DNA of 64,000 nucleotides. Origin: Paenibacillus sp. CC-CFT747 (GTDB lineage Bacteria > Bacillota > Bacilli > Paenibacillales > NBRC-103111). A program made the translations under genes and the position numbers. Shown in pieces: positions 1 to 11,004 of this stretch; positions within the stretch are counted from its first letter, which is position 1; every line of letters begins with the position of its first letter. The DNA is taken from positions 1,059,001 to 1,123,000 of the forward strand of contig CP106741.1 of the NCBI GenBank assembly GCA_030323305.1. Direction: 5' to 3'. The notes beneath the pieces are model-generated. The model had not been told where the DNA came from. It searched no databases and worked only from the letters and a program-made list of their open reading frames with translations.

Positions 1-299
1 ACAGAGCGGCTTCTCGCAGAGGACATGCTTGCCGGCACGGGCGGCTTCCGTAATATGCTCCAAGTGGTGAACGTTCTCGGAGCAGATCACCACCGCCTCG
101 ATATCGGTCTTAAGCAGCTCCCGGTAATCGGCATAATACGGAATGCCGTGGTGCTCCGTCTGCTTGGCGACCCGGTCCCGGTTCTCGTCGGCAATTCCGG
201 CCACCTTCACTTCCGGAATAGAGACCAGAGCCTGCAAATAGCTGTTGGCATGGCCGTGGGCAAAGAAATCATTCCGATCTTCAGCTGCTGCATGTCCAT
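1..299 (-). CDS. Gfo/Idh/MocA-family oxidoreductase, N-terminal part (runs off window, frameshifted)
   Basis: This is the first ~97 codons of an NAD(P)-dependent sugar or cyclitol dehydrogenase-like protein; the rest lies beyond base 1. ATG at 293 is the better start because it lies 7 nt after AGGAGG (301-306), while the ATG at 299 almost touches it. The protein begins MQQLKIGMIS and, after one T is restored in the run at 262-264, continues FAHGHANSYLQALVSIPE. Near the window edge is GKHVLCEKPL, which carries the family EKP motif whose Lys is conserved. The start overlaps the end of the upstream paralogue (stop at 281-283), so the two are probably translationally coupled and act on related sugars. 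Substrate cannot be told. The break looks like sequence error. Confidence 0.8.
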
Positions 300-1296
300 C
301 CCTCCTGTCTCGTTTCTTGCAGGCTGACCGCTTTACCGGTCTGCACGGATTCGCGTACCGCAAGGGCGAGCTCCAGCGCCAGCACGGCGTCCTGCGCCGT
401 GACAAGAGGCTCGGAGCCGCTCTTGATGCATTCTACAAAATGCTCAAGCTCCCGGGTATAGGGAGTGACGTAGCCTGGGCTCTGGGGAACCTCTACAACA
501 CCGGCTGGAGAATCGGCTTCCAACCGCCGGATCTGCAGCGACTTCGCCTGCGTGCTGTCGCTTCTCACAACCCCGGTGGAGCCGGCGATTTCCGCCGCCG
601 TGAAGAAAGCTCCGGGATATCCCCAATGCGCCTCCACATTGGCGACGGCTCCGCTCTCAAACACAAGAGTCGCTGAAGCGTATTCGATCCCTTCCGCCTT
701 TCGGCTTAGGCCGTACACGGAACGGACCTCTCCCAGCGTCCAGCGCAGGAAATCCAGGTCGTGGATCATCAGGTCGCACACCACGCCGCCGCTCTTGCTC
801 TCGTCCGCGTACCACGGACGGGCCTCGGCGGGATGGCCCCCGCCCTCTTGGCGTGGGCCGTCCCGATCGTTCCGAGCGCCCCGTTCTCCACGTTTCGCTT
901 CATGTGGACATAGTCCGGGAAGAACCGGACGACATGCCCGATGAACAGGCGGACGTTATGCTCCCGGCACGCGCGGATCATGTCCTCCGCATCCTGAACG
1001 TTCAGTGCGATCGGCTTCTCGCAAATGACATGCTTGCCCTTCGCGGCGGCCCGGATGGTAAACTCCTTGTGCAGATAGCTCGGCACCGTAACGCTTACGA
1101 GCTCACAGCCCGATTCTTCCAGCATGGCATCGAAGGAATCGTATACGGCTGCCCCCGTTTTGTCCGCGAGGCTGCGCGCTCTTTCCTCCACCAGGTCGTG
1201 AACCCCGACCACCTGCATCCCGGCTATGCGGCCGTAGGACCCTCCATGCACGTGTCCCAAACCTCCGCAGCCTACGATGGCTACTTTCACTTCCAT
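281..1296 (-). CDS. Gfo/Idh/MocA-family oxidoreductase (frameshifted)
   Basis: This is a full-length (~338 aa) dehydrogenase-like protein in two frames. Residues 1-150 form the Rossmann domain: VAIVGCGGLGHVHG at the N-terminus binds the dinucleotide, and KGKHVICEKPIAL holds the EKP motif. The C-terminal alpha/beta domain starts around YADESKSGG and contains DLMIHDLDFLRW, typical of the family substrate/oligomer domain. One G is missing from a G run near 835-838; restoring it gives AKRAGGHPAEARPWYAD and joins the two frames. The start ATG follows a purine-rich AGGAAAGGGAGGG. It belongs to the minus-strand sugar locus and overlaps the next oxidoreductase. The family oxidises or epimerises sugars, inositols or glycosides; the exact substrate is unknown. 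Confidence 0.87.
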
Positions 1297-1443
1297 CCCT
1301 CCCTTTCCTCGTTTCCGGCCTTCGCCGGCGCCTTACCGTTTTCTCTTGATTCTTGTGCAAACCGGATGTGGGGCCGGCAGCGTGTGCTGCGGATGAGCAG
1401 CCGATTCTTCGGCTGGGCGGTGTCTCTCGCAGACAAGCCGATC

Positions 1444-1640
1444 CTTAGCGGAACTATGGTTCGCTATTCGCGTCTTTTTCAGGAACGCGCTGACCATAGA
1501 GGAACTGAGATGCCTTATTTCCCGCGTATCTCCGCTATAATCGGCTTTTTGAGCCCTATAAGCCGAAAATAAGATACCGGTGTTCCTCTAATGATTTTCC
1601 CCAACGCGATAACAGCCGATAAGGTATCTCTGTTCCTCTA
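1444..1640. repeat. Cluster of ~28-bp extragenic palindrome units
   Basis: Four related units sit in the 430-bp gap between the oxidoreductase pair and the AraC regulator: forward at 1444-1471 (TAGCGGAACTATGG then TTCGCTATTCGCG) and 1498-1546 (TAGAGGAACTGAGATGCCTTA), inverted at 1561-1590 and 1614-1640 (ending GTTCCTCTA). The inverted pairs can fold into long hairpins. The same unit recurs at 12156-12340. No gene is visible in this gap. Confidence 0.7.
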
Positions 1641-1727
1641 TTATTGGAACGGGCATGCCGCCAACCCTGAGACGCTTCGCTCCCGCCAAAATCTGAGCAC
1701 CCACCACCACCTCGCTCGCCACACAGC

Positions 1728-4126
1728 TCATCCGACGCGGCCAGGCTCATCCCTCCGAACCCGCGGCCGGGACCGGCCTCCTCCCCCTGAGGGCTTCGCC
1801 GCCCAGGGCGCCTCCCCTTCCTCCTCCGCCCGAACGATCGTGCGGTATTGGATGGGGGTGACGCCCTCCGCTTTTTTGAATTTGCGGATATAGTTCGTGG
1901 AATCCACATACCCGGCCGCCGCCATGACTTCCTTCAGCGGCAGGTCGGTGGTCCGAAGCAGCTGCTTCGTGCGGCTCAGCCGGATTTCGTCAATGTATTT
2001 CATAAGCGGCGTCCCCGTCTGGTCCTTGAAGAAACGGGTCGCGTAAGAGGAGGACAGCCCGAAATGCCCGGCAATCCGGTCCAGATTCAGCGTCTGGTCC
2101 GCGTAATGCTCCGCAATGTAATCCTTCATCCGGTCAAGCATGACCAGATTCTTGCTTTCCTTCTGGCCGGCGATGTACCGGCAGACGTTGCTGCATATGT
2201 CCGTTACCATCTGCTCCAGCTCCTCGATCGTTTCGAAGCGGGGAACGAACAGCCTCTCCAGCGTTTCCCCGAGAGACTCGTCGATCTCCACATCCAGCTC
2301 CGTCAGCGTTCTCGTCAAGCTGTTGACGATGTCGAAGCAGATGCATTCGGCGGCTTCCAGCGACACGTTCCGGTCGACAATGTGCCGGAACGTATCGGCC
2401 ACCGCCGCTTCGGCTTCCCTGCTGTCTCCCTGCTTGATGGCCTTGTCGAGCCGGTCGATGCCTTCCACCGGCAGCGACCATTCCCCGCATCGGCCCGTTC
2501 CCTCCCCATAAGCGATCACGCAGCCGTTCCCCTTGACGAAGCGCTGCCGGGCGGCGTGCGTAGCGTTCACATAAAGCGCGGGAATGTCCGCATACTCCTG
2601 GCAGATCCCGCCGATGCCCACCGTCACGCTAAACCGGAAATATTGCTTGTAAACCTCCTTGGCCTTCATGGCAAGCTCCTTAACCACTTCCAGCTCGCCG
2701 AAGCCTTCGTTCAAGTTGAGCAGAAAGACCGTCCCGCGCCCGTCCAAGAGCTCCATCCCGAAGCCGGTGCCCGCCTCGGACGAAAGCTCCTCGAACACCT
2801 TGATCAGGCTGTACTTGAGGACTTCCTGCATGCGGTCCGAATTGCTGCTGTGAAACTGCTTGTAGTCGTCAATGAGCAGCAGGAGAACGGCAAAATGCGG
2901 CTTATTCAGGCGAAGGTCCGCATAAAGCTTAAGCTCCTCCCATTCCTCGGGGGTCTTGACCTTCCCTTGAACGAGGCGGAGCAGGGCCTGATCCCGGATC
3001 GCATGGGCCTGGCTCCTCAGCCGGTTAGCCAGGCCCTCCTTCTCCTTGGCCATCTGGCCCACGGCGAAGGACAGGTAGGCGAGCTCATCCTTGCGTCCTT
3101 TCTTGGGCGCTTCGGGCTTCTCCCTTCCGAAACGAGCTGAACCAGCTTCTCCAGGGGCCGGTAGTGCTTCAACGACAGAAGGAAGGCCATCAGCACCCCG
3201 ATGACGAACACGGCTCCAACCGCATAGGCGTACAGGTTTCGCGCCTCGTCCACCTTGCTCATGAACTGGGCCGTGGGAAGCACGGTGACATAGGACCAGT
3301 TCCCGTTCTGGGAAGGCACCTTGACCACGGTAAACCTGCGCTTGTCATACTCGGCATCGGCGAGTGTCCAGTCCCCCGGCCGGTTCTGGATCGTGTCCAG
3401 CAGATGCCGGGACGCGGCCTGGGTTTCTCCCTTGGCCGCCTGAAAAATGACGTTTCCTTGACCGTCCAGAATAAACAGCAGCCCGTTGTAATCCGTCAGC
3501 ACATGGGAAGCGAGGCTCTTAAGGGCGTTCTCCTTGATCAGGAACATCACCACCCCGTACGCCGTTTCCCCGTTCGCGGGGAGCGGGACCAGGTAGGTGG
3601 CCATCTGCTCCGTCTGCATCCGGTTATAGAGCATGGGCTCCATCGGCCGCATGACCGGGGCGGTAAGCCGGCCCACTGTCCGCTCGAATTCCTCCCGGCT
3701 CCAATTCCGGTAGCCGTAAATATCTTGGAAGAAGAGATCCGTGCCATACGTGCCGCTTGCGGCATACAGCTTGGCTTGGGCCGAATCCTTGAAATACAGC
3801 ACAAGGTCATACAGGAAGGCGTTGGTCGACAGGTACTGCTTAAGCTCTCCGATGGCCTGCAGGGAGCCGTAACTCCCTTCCGCCACGGCATACCGCTTCA
3901 GCAGCGGGTTGCCCCCGATCTGCAGCGCCATGCGGTTCATCTCCTGCATCCTCAAGTCCACCGTGTCCTTGAACTGATTCAGCTTCGCGATAGTGGACGA
4001 CTCCACTTCCCCTTGCAGGGTATGGAAGAACTTGGCGTACACCACCCCGCTGATGATCGCCAGCAGCAGGACGACAAGCAGGATATACGAGAACAGATAG
4101 GTGTAGAACCTCTGGCCTTTTACCAC
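1728..4126 (-). CDS. Membrane-bound AraC-family sensor-regulator (frameshifted)
   Basis: This is a one-protein sensor/transcription factor of about 799 aa, common next to Paenibacillus sugar transporters. The GTG start at 4126 follows GGGGGAGG by 8 nt; longer reading frames upstream lack a Shine-Dalgarno. A first membrane helix (residues ~8-30, YTYLFSYILLVVLLLAII) is followed by a ~260-residue extracytoplasmic Cache-like sensor region, a second helix (~300-320, AVGAVFVIGVLMAFLLSL), a cytoplasmic part resembling a degenerate GGDEF fold, and a C-terminal double helix-turn-helix (IAGHFGLSSSYATRFFKDQTG, then AAGYVDSTNYIRKFKKAEG, paraphrased boundaries). One base is lost near 3115-3122. It lies between the binding-protein gene and the oxidoreductases, so it probably activates the adjacent sugar operon. 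The ligand is unknown. Confidence 0.85.
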
Positions 4127-4473
4127 ATCAACCGCCTCCCCCGTTGTCTGCCGGCTGTGCTTCGGGCATCCCCTCCCGCACGCCTCCCGATGTTTTGTGA
4201 TGCGTCGAGGGCCCTTCCCCGGCACGCCTACTGATGCTGCGATGGGCCGAGGGCTTTTCCCCGGCACGCCTCCCGTTGCTTGCCATGGCCGAAAGAAAGC
4301 TCCCTCCGGCCCCGGTTCCTTACGGCCTTACCGCAGAGGGGTAACCCCTTCTAATGTCCCGCCCGCGCATTCGCAGGATCAGGCGCCTGCAAAGCACCGG
4401 ATAAGGGGTAGGATTACACACCATCACGGTTACCAGCATTAAAAGCTGTCTCTATCCTGTTCAACGCCTCTTC
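4127..4473. other. Intergenic gap, nothing recognised
   Basis: Between the sensor-regulator start and the binding-protein stop lies ~350 bp of GC-rich sequence with a short direct repeat (CCCTTCCCCGGCACGCCT / TTTTCCCCGGCACGCCT, 4211-4270). I see no gene or clear terminator here. Confidence 0.5.
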
Positions 4474-6089
4474 TTATTTCTCCTTCGCGTACCGGTCGTA
4501 GGCGGCCTGGTAAATTTTCATGTAGTCGTCGAGCTTCATTTTCTTCAGCGTGGCGATATAGTTATCCCACTCGGAGAAGGACGCTTTGCCCGTGATGAAC
4601 TTGGCCTGCATTTCCGTCACGTAGCTGTTAATGTCCGTCTCCATGGCCACCCGCTTCTCGTCCTCTTCCGGCGTATAGGAGAAGATCGGCCAGATTTCCT
4701 TCGGGAACTGCTTGGAGAAGCGGGAAGCCGCTTCCACCGCCTCCGGACGGCTCTCCGCGCCCTTGAAGTATTTCTGCCGCACGATGTTCGGATATCCGCC
4801 GCCCGGCCATACCACGTATTTCACCAGTGCCTGCTCGAACGTCAAGCCGTTCGGATTATCGGTAATCTCCTTCGTATACTCGAACTCCCCGTTTTTCGTC
4901 TCGTAGGATTTGCCCTCGAAGCCCATGAAGAACGTTTTGTTCCCTTCTTCGCTGTACAGGTTATCCATCCACCGGACCGTGGCTTCCGGGTTCTTGTTAT
5001 GATCCGTAATGACGAAGGCTCCCGGATTGGCGAGTGCCGAGCCAACCGCCGAATACACCTGATCCCCGCCGGGACCCTTCAAGGCGCCTAACCCGTAATA
5101 ACCGTCCTGCTTCATCAGCGTATAAGGTCCGGTGGTGACCATCGTTCCGTACACGCCCTTGGCCCCGGTTGCATAGAACTGGTTGGCCTGTACCGTGAAG
5201 ATGTCCTTATCGATCAATCCCTCGCTATATAACTTTTGCACGTACTGCAGCATTTCCTTGTATTTGGGATCGGCCGGAATGAATCTCAGCTTACCGGAGG
5301 AGGAAGGATCCATGTCCACATTGCCATGGCGCACCCCGCGGTTTCCAAGTCCCCATGCTCCCTTCAGGTAGGTGATCAGCGGTCCGATGCCGACACCGGC
5401 ATAACCGACTTCATCCGGCTGCCCGTTCCCGTTCGGGTCCTTCTCTTTAATGGCCTTAAGCGTCTGGTAGAACTCCTCGGTCGTCGCCGGCTCCGGAAGG
5501 TTGAGCTTCTGCAGCCATTCCTTCTTGATCCACATCTTGCCCCCGCCAGAACGGAAGTGAATTCGGGGTCGTAGATCGTCGGGAAGGAATAGATATTGCC
5601 GTCCGGCATGGTCAGCCCCTTGCGCACCTCAGGGTATTTGCTTAAGAGCGCCTTCAGGTTCGGGGCATATTTGTCAATCAGGTCGTTCAGCTTAATAAAA
5701 ATCCCTTGCGAGCCGTATTTGGCGAGCTCCGAGGTAGGGATTTGGGCCGTGAACAAAGCGTCCGGGTAATCGCCTCCCGTCAGCATGATGTTTCTCTTCT
5801 CGGCCAGGCTGTCGAAGGGAACCATCTCCCAGTCGACATGGACATTCGTCAATTTCTCGTATTCCTGCCACAGCATGACGTTGTTCCAGTCGGGAGCCGT
5901 GGTCGGGGCCTTGCCGGCCACCATTTTCAGGTTGACCTTCTCCGGAACGATGGGCATGCCATCCGTCTTGACCGCCACATCCCCCTTGGCCTTTTCCTTC
6001 TCCCCGTTTCCGCTGCATCCTGCCAGTACACTCACCGCCAACGCACCGGTTAGCGATGCCGACAACCATTTTCTTCCATTCATTCCCAT
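4474..6089 (-). CDS. Extracellular solute-binding lipoprotein of a carbohydrate ABC transporter (frameshifted)
   Basis: This is a LipO/YtcQ-type binding protein of ~537 aa anchored outside the membrane. ATG at 6089 and ATG at 6083 are both possible; AAAGGGGAGA is better spaced for 6083. The signal peptide ends in the lipobox VLAGC (Cys near residue 23-25), followed by a low-complexity linker. The mature part has the family features PEFTSVLAG, DPNGNGQPDEVGYAG and the C-terminal region MKLDDYMKIYQAAYDRYAK. A G is missing from the run at 5541-5545, splitting the gene after VLAG; restoring it gives GGKMWIKKEW. It follows the two permease genes in the same orientation and captures the sugar, probably an oligosaccharide, for them. 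Confidence 0.88.
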
Positions 6090-6125
6090 TCTCCCCTTTA
6101 ATCGATTTTTCGTTCCTTCCTATAA

Positions 6126-7009
6126 TCAGCCCTTAACGGCGCCGATGGTGAGGCCTTTTACGAAATAACGCTGCAGGAATGGATAGAGCATAAGGACAGG
6201 CAAATTCGCGATGATGACGACGGCGTATTTGATGGATTCCGCCTGCATCAAGCTTTTGGCAAGCGATTCTTCATTGGTCTGAACCATGTCGTTCATGTTG
6301 TTCTGGATGAGGATTTCGCGAAGGATCAGCTGAAGCGGATATTTGCCCCGGTCGGACAAGTAGATCAGCGCATTGAAGAAGGCGTTCCAGTGGCTGACGC
6401 TGTAGAACAAGGTCATGACGGCGAGAATCGGCAGGGAAAGCGGCAGGACCATCCGCAGAAGAATCTGGATGTTGGAGCAGCCGTCCATCTGGGCGGATTC
6501 CTGTACCTCAAGGGGAATGTTCTGCTGGAAGAAGGTCCGCATGATGATAATGTTCCAGACGGAGACGGCGTTCGGGATGACGAGCGCCCACATCGTGTTG
6601 ACCATGCCCAGATTTTTGACGAGCAGGTAGGTGGGGATCAGGCCGCCGCTGAAGAACATGGTGAAGACGAACAGGGCCATAAAGCCATTCCGTCCAAAAA
6701 ATCCCGGCGCGCCAGCGGATAGGCCGCAAGCGTCGTCATCACGAGGTTGATCAGCGTTCCGATCACCGTGTACAGGATCGTGTTCGCATAGCCGTTCAGA
6801 ATCTCGCCGTTCTGGAAGACCTTCTCATACCCCATGAGCGTAAAGCCTTTGGGGAAGAGCCAAACCTCGCCCGCCAGCACCGCCGCCGGGTCGCTGATGG
6901 AAGCCACGGCCACGAAGACAAGCGGATACAGCACAAGGAGAAGAGTGAGGCCGAGCACCACGTGAATGATAACGTCGAACACGCGGTCTCCGAAGGTGTC
7001 TTTTACCAT
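6126..7009 (-). CDS. Carbohydrate ABC transporter permease, YtcP/LplC type (frameshifted)
   Basis: This is an inner-membrane permease of ~294 aa with six predicted helices. The ATG at 7009 follows GGGGGA and overlaps the stop of the upstream permease in ATGGTAA. The N-terminus MVKDTFGDRVFDVIIHVVLG leads into helix 1; the cytoplasmic EAA loop that docks on the ATPase reads EVQESAQMDGCSNIQILLRM; the C-terminus KGLTIGAVKG is characteristic of this subfamily. A T is missing from the run of six at 6696-6701; restoring it gives RRDFFGRNGFMALFVFTMFF. It works with the LplB-like partner and the binding protein downstream. No ATPase gene is present locally, so a shared MsmX-like ATPase elsewhere is likely. 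Confidence 0.88.
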
Positions 7010-7968
7010 AGGCTCGTTCCCCCGCTTTCTTCGCCAGCCGGTTGACGGTGACGAGCATGATGAAATTGACGACGGAATTGAACAGACCGACGGCCGCCGA
7101 GAAGCTGTATTGGGCGCCGACAATCCCACTCCGGTACACATAGGTCGAGATGACGTCCGAGCTGTCCATGTTCAGGCTGTTCTGCATGAGGAAGACCTTC
7201 TCGAAGCCGACGGCCAGCACCGACCCGATGTTAAGAATGAGCAGAATCGTGATGGTCGGAAGAATGCCGGGCAGGTTGATGTGCCAGATTCTCTTAAGAC
7301 GCGAGGCCCCGTCCACCTTGGCCGCCTCATGCAGCTGCGGGTCGATGCCGGTCAGGGCGGCGAGATAAATAATCGAGCTCCAGCCCATCTGCTGCCAGAC
7401 GCCAGAGAAGACGTAAATCGTTTTGAACCAGGCCGGCTCGGTCAAGAACGAGATGGGGGTACCCAAAAAGCTGAACGATCATGTTCACGAAGCCGTTGCG
7501 CGGCGACAGGAAAATGATCAGCATCCCCACGAGCACGACCGTTGAGAGAAAGTGAGGGGCGTAGGTAACCGTCTGAATCGTCTTCTTGAACCACTTTCCC
7601 CTTACCTCGTGAATCATCAGAGCGAGCAGAATGGGAACGGGAAACCCGACGGCGAGTTCATAGAGGCCGATCCCGAGCGTATTCTTAATGACCCGCCAGA
7701 ACAGATAGGAATCGATGAAGCGCTCAAAATGCTTCAGACCGACCCAGTGACTCCCCATTATGCCTTTCGACGCCAAGAAATCCTTAAACGCAATCTGCAC
7801 CCCGTACATGGGCACATAATGAAAAAGAATAAAGTAAGCGACTACCGGGGATATGAGAAGATACAAGTCCCAATTTCTCCGGAATGATTTGGCGGCTTCC
7901 CGCCGAAGGTAGCGTACGCTGCGTGTCGAAGTGTTCGCCAATGCCGTGGATTTGCCGATGGGTAACAC
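7003..7968 (-). CDS. Carbohydrate ABC transporter permease, LplB type (frameshifted)
   Basis: This is the first gene of the transporter operon, ~320 aa. The N-terminal cytoplasmic stretch is followed by helix 1 (WDLYLLISPVVAYFILF) and the subfamily signature FHYVPMYGVQIAFKDF. The EAA loop reads LHEAAKVDGASRLKRIWHINL. Two single-base breaks are inferred: one in the T run near 7466-7470 (before TPISFLTEPAW) and one in the G run at 7018-7022. Repair of the latter gives the usual ending GGTSLW and a stop at 7003-7005 that overlaps the next ATG. The start is uncertain: GTG at 7968 fills the frame but has a poorly placed Shine-Dalgarno, and a TTG 20 codons in is an alternative. Confidence 0.85.
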
Positions 7969-8194
7969 CTTCTTTGCCGTTAGGTTGTCGAGGAGGGGCC
8001 CCTTGTCCCCAATGTATAGCAGAAGGGGTTGGAACGTCCATAGGCAGGATCTTCGGGCATATGCTTATTTTTACATTCGGCTCCCCGGATAAGGCGGGAG
8101 CCCGCATGAATACTAGGAATTTTCATATGGTATAGAAGATTGCCAAGCGTAAGATAAGGAAAAAAGACATCACGACAAAGGACCGGTGAACGCC

Positions 8195-8617
8195 ATGGCG
8201 GGACCGAGAAATTTGCTAGTCGCCACGGTGGTGGTGAGGAATGCGGAGGGTAAGCTCCTGCTGATCCGGGGTCCCCGGAGAGGATGGGAATGCCCGGGCG
8301 GGCGGGTGGAGGAAGGAGAATCCATCCAAGCCGGTGCCGTCCGGGAGGTGAAGGAAGAAACGGGAATCGACGTCGAGCTGACGCGCTTCTGCGGGGTTTA
8401 CCACAATGTGACCCAGACCATCACGATCTTTCTGTTTAGGGGAAGGCCGACGGGAGGGAGGCTCACAACGAGCGAGGAAAGCCTGGAGGTCGGGTATTAT
8501 CCGGTGGACGAGGGGCTTGCCAAAGTGACGTGGAAAAACCTCCGGCAGCGGATTGAGAGCTGCCTTGCGGAGGAGGCGCCTTTTCTGGTGGAATTTGACG
8601 AGGACGACTATCCTTGA
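8195..8617 (+). CDS. NUDIX hydrolase
   Basis: This is a ~140-aa hydrolase of nucleoside-diphosphate-linked compounds. The NUDIX box is complete: GRVEEGE, seven residues, then REVKEETGI (GX5EX7REUXEEXGU), which coordinates the catalytic divalent metal. The ATG at 8195 and the GTG at 8186 are both in frame; neither has a strong Shine-Dalgarno. It stands alone, divergent from the LplB-type permease, and a small hairpin with a T run follows at 8820. Substrate cannot be predicted from sequence; MutT-like cleansing or ADP-ribose hydrolysis are options. Confidence 0.85.
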   Translation: MAGPRNLLVATVVVRNAEGKLLLIRGPRRGWECPGGRVEEGESIQAGAVREVKEETGIDVELTRFCGVYHNVTQTITIFLFRGRPTGGRLTTSEESLEVGYYPVDEGLAKVTWKNLRQRIESCLAEEAPFLVEFDEDDYP

Positions 8618-8625
8618 GCGGGCTT

Positions 8626-8697
8626 TCACCGCAGAAAATAACGCCACAGAATAGCCACCAGACCGACAACAAACAGACTTAGAATAAAAATATGCAA
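8626..8697 (-). CDS. Possible 23-aa single-helix membrane peptide
   Basis: A short frame starts at TTG (8697) about 10 nt after AGAGGAGAA and reads MHIFILSLFVVGLVAILWRYF then LR and stop. Nearly the whole peptide is one hydrophobic helix with a basic C-terminus. It lies back to back with the NUDIX stop. Support is only the ribosome binding site plus composition. Confidence 0.35.
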   Translation of the reverse strand: MHIFILSLFVVGLVAILWRYFLR

Positions 8698-8738
8698 TCG
8701 GGTTTTCTCCTCTCTCTGTTTATCCCGGCACGGAAAAA

Positions 8739-8771
8739 AGCCGAAAAAAGAGCGGCGCTCTCTTTTCGGCT
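8739..8771 (-). terminator. Rho-independent terminator of the kinase/response-regulator operon
   Basis: On the minus strand a 15-bp stem (AGCCGAAAAGAGAGC with one mismatch, loop GCC) is followed by TTTTTT. It lies about 150 bp after the response-regulator stop. Confidence 0.75.
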
Positions 8772-8819
8772 CATGTCCGGCTCGCCCTGGGCGTCCGGTT
8801 CATTTCCACCTGTATGGTT

Positions 8820-8840
8820 ATCCGCCTTAGGCGGATTTTT
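8820..8840 (+). terminator. Small terminator-like hairpin
   Basis: ATCCGCC-TTA-GGCGGAT followed by TTTTT on the plus strand, 200 bp after the NUDIX gene. Confidence 0.5.
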
Positions 8841-8923
8841 GCTGGATCCATAGATATATATAACCCTGCCCGGCCGTTTGAAACAGGACAGGGCACTTTC
8901 ACGCCATTTTTGGGACAAGCCGG

Positions 8924-9571
8924 TTACTCCCCGTCCTTTCCCCCTCGCCAAAGCCCTCTTCTCCGCACCTTCTCCACGGCTTCCCGGGAGCTTCGGACCC
9001 CTAGCTTCTTCAGCATTTTGTTCACCTGGTTCTTGAGCGTGCTCTCGGACTTGAACAGCTTCCGCTCGATCTGTCCCTGGGTGTAGCCCTGCCCGATCAG
9101 CTCGAAGACTTCCCGCTCCGCGGGCGTCAGCCCTTGCAGCTGCTCCTCGCGCTTCAGCCGCGACAGCTCCTTCAGCAGCACCTCCATCGGGTAGGATTGG
9201 CGGTGGGCCTGGCGGATCGTCTGCGGCAGGTCGCGGTAATGAACCTTCGGCACGTAGCTGACGGCTCCGGCCGTGAACGCTTCCGTGATGACCTGCTCCT
9301 CCGAGAGGGAGGTCAGCATGACGATCTTCGCCCGTCCCTGCTCCGCAATCTCCAAAGCGGCGAAGATGCCGTCCCTCCCTTCTCCCTGCAGGTCGATATC
9401 CATGAGGACCACGTCCGGATCCGTCTGTTCCGCCCCTTTTACCGCCTCGGTGCGGTTAGCCGCCGTCCCGACGATCACGAGGTCCCCCTCGCGGCCCAGA
9501 TAAGCCGATACCGCCGATACCCAATCGGGGTCATCCTCCACGAGAAAAACTTTAATCTTGTCCGGGCTCAT
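8924..9571 (-). CDS. NarL/LuxR-type response regulator
   Basis: This is a ~215-aa response regulator. The receiver domain starts IKVFLVEDDPDW (acidic pocket ED), with the phospho-acceptor Asp in VVLMDIDLQGE, the conserved Thr/Ser in IVMLTSLSE and Lys in YVPKVHY. The C-terminal LuxR-type HTH reads LTPAEREVFELIGQGYTQGQ. The ATG at 9571 has GAGGGG 8 nt upstream. As read, the upstream kinase frame runs straight into this gene; removing one G of the GGGG at 9579-9582 would end the kinase in a classical ATGA overlap. It is probably the output partner of that kinase. Confidence 0.85.
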   Translation of the reverse strand: MSPDKIKVFLVEDDPDWVSAVSAYLGREGDLVIVGTAANRTEAVKGAEQTDPDVVLMDIDLQGEGRDGIFAALEIAEQGRAKIVMLTSLSEEQVITEAFTAGAVSYVPKVHYRDLPQTIRQAHRQSYPMEVLLKELSRLKREEQLQGLTPAEREVFELIGQGYTQGQIERKLFKSESTLKNQVNKMLKKLGVRSSREAVEKVRRRGLWRGGKDGE

Positions 9572-11004
9572 GCTATTTCCCCTCTCCAACGTCTCCCGCT
9601 CCTTGTCCGTCATCTCTTCTTCCGGCTTCACAATCTTTCGGGCCGGCAGGAGAATGTCCGCCGTCGTGCCTCCTCCCGGAGGGCTCTCCAGCTTCAGGCT
9701 GCCTCCGCTCTTGCGGATCACGTTATAGCTGTAGGCGAGGCCGAGACCGAAGTTCTCCCCTTGCCCCTTCGTCGTGTAGAAGGGCTCGAAAACGTACGGC
9801 AGATGGTCCCGGAGAATCCCCGGGCCGGTATCCTGAATGGTGAGGCGGACCCATCGGCTGGTCCGTTCCAGCTCCACCGTCAGCACCCCGCCCCGCTTCA
9901 TGGCCTCGGCGGCATTCCGCAGCAGGTTGCCGAGCGCCTCCCGCAGGTGCACGGGGTCGCAGCGCACGGTCACGTCCGCGGCTCTTCGGCGCTCCACCCG
10001 GATGCCGCAGGCGTCGAAGAGCGGACCGAACGGCTCCAGCGCCTCCTCGAGCAGGCCGGCGAGCCGGCACGGCTCCTCCACGAGCACCGTCTCCTGCATC
10101 TGGCCGTGCATCCGCGTCACCATGGCGAGCATGTGGTCCGCCGACCTCCGGATGATGCGGAGGCTTTCCTCCGCCTCGGGCCCGGCTAGCGGCTGCAGGT
10201 TGTCGGTGCTCAAGGCGATTTTGGCAATCTCGTTCTTGATCGTATGGTTGACGATGGCCGTCCCCGAAGCGACCGCCTTCATCGTGCTGTCCCACGGATC
10301 GCGGACGAAGCGCAGCTTCACCCCAAGCACCCCGTACAGAAAAAGGCACACGGCGGCGGCCGCGAACGAATATCCGACGGCAAGCGAGATCCACGGGAAG
10401 AAATCGAAGGCGGGGTCGAGGGCCCGCCCTATGTTGATCAGCGCCAGAATAAGCAGCAGCGTAGGCGCCATGATAAGGAAAGTAACGAGCCGGCTCCGGC
10501 GACGTCCCGGATGGCGCTCCCTGCGGTAGGCCAGGAACAGCACCAGGCACGAGAACAGGTACGCGGGACCCGCCCACGTGAGCAGCAGCCAGTAGGGGAT
10601 GACAAGCTCGGGGGAGCAGACCGTAAAGGCGGCCGTCAGCCCGGCCGGAAGGAGGAGCCCTGCGGCTATCCGGTTCTCGGTATCCCGGGAGAACAGCCCC
10701 GAGTAGACCGCGGCGAACACCGCACAGGTATATGGGGTCCCGAGCTGGTTTAGCAGCTCCAGCGCCCAGGCAGCCGTGCGTATGGCCTGGAGAGGGATAC
10801 TCCCCTCGCCGGCTGCGGTTCCATAAGGATCGCCCGCTACTACTGGCCCGAAGAGGCTCCCCGCCCAGTCCTTCAGGATGAAGGCCAAGCCCCCAGTCCG
10901 GCGATCCCGAGAAACCCTGCGGCCCAACGGTTGGTCCGGCTGCGGGGGTTATTGAACAGAAGCACGAGCGAAGCGGCCGTTAACCCGGCAAAATACCACA
11001 GCAT
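9568..11004 (-). CDS. Multi-pass membrane sensor histidine kinase (frameshifted)
   Basis: The start ATG at 11004 follows GGGGAGAGG. Residues ~1-240 contain about six or seven hydrophobic helices (MLWYFAGLTAASLVLLF first). Then come the H-box VNHTIKNEIAKIAL with the phospho-accepting His, the N-box LGNLLRNAAEAM, G1 DTGPGI and G2 GLGLAYSYNVI, which together form the DHp and ATPase domains. A G is missing from GGGGG at 10891-10895 (repair gives GLGGLAFILKD). It is followed without a clear stop by the response regulator, either a real fusion or an artefact. The EcsC-family gene is divergent. The signal sensed is unknown. Confidence 0.82.
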
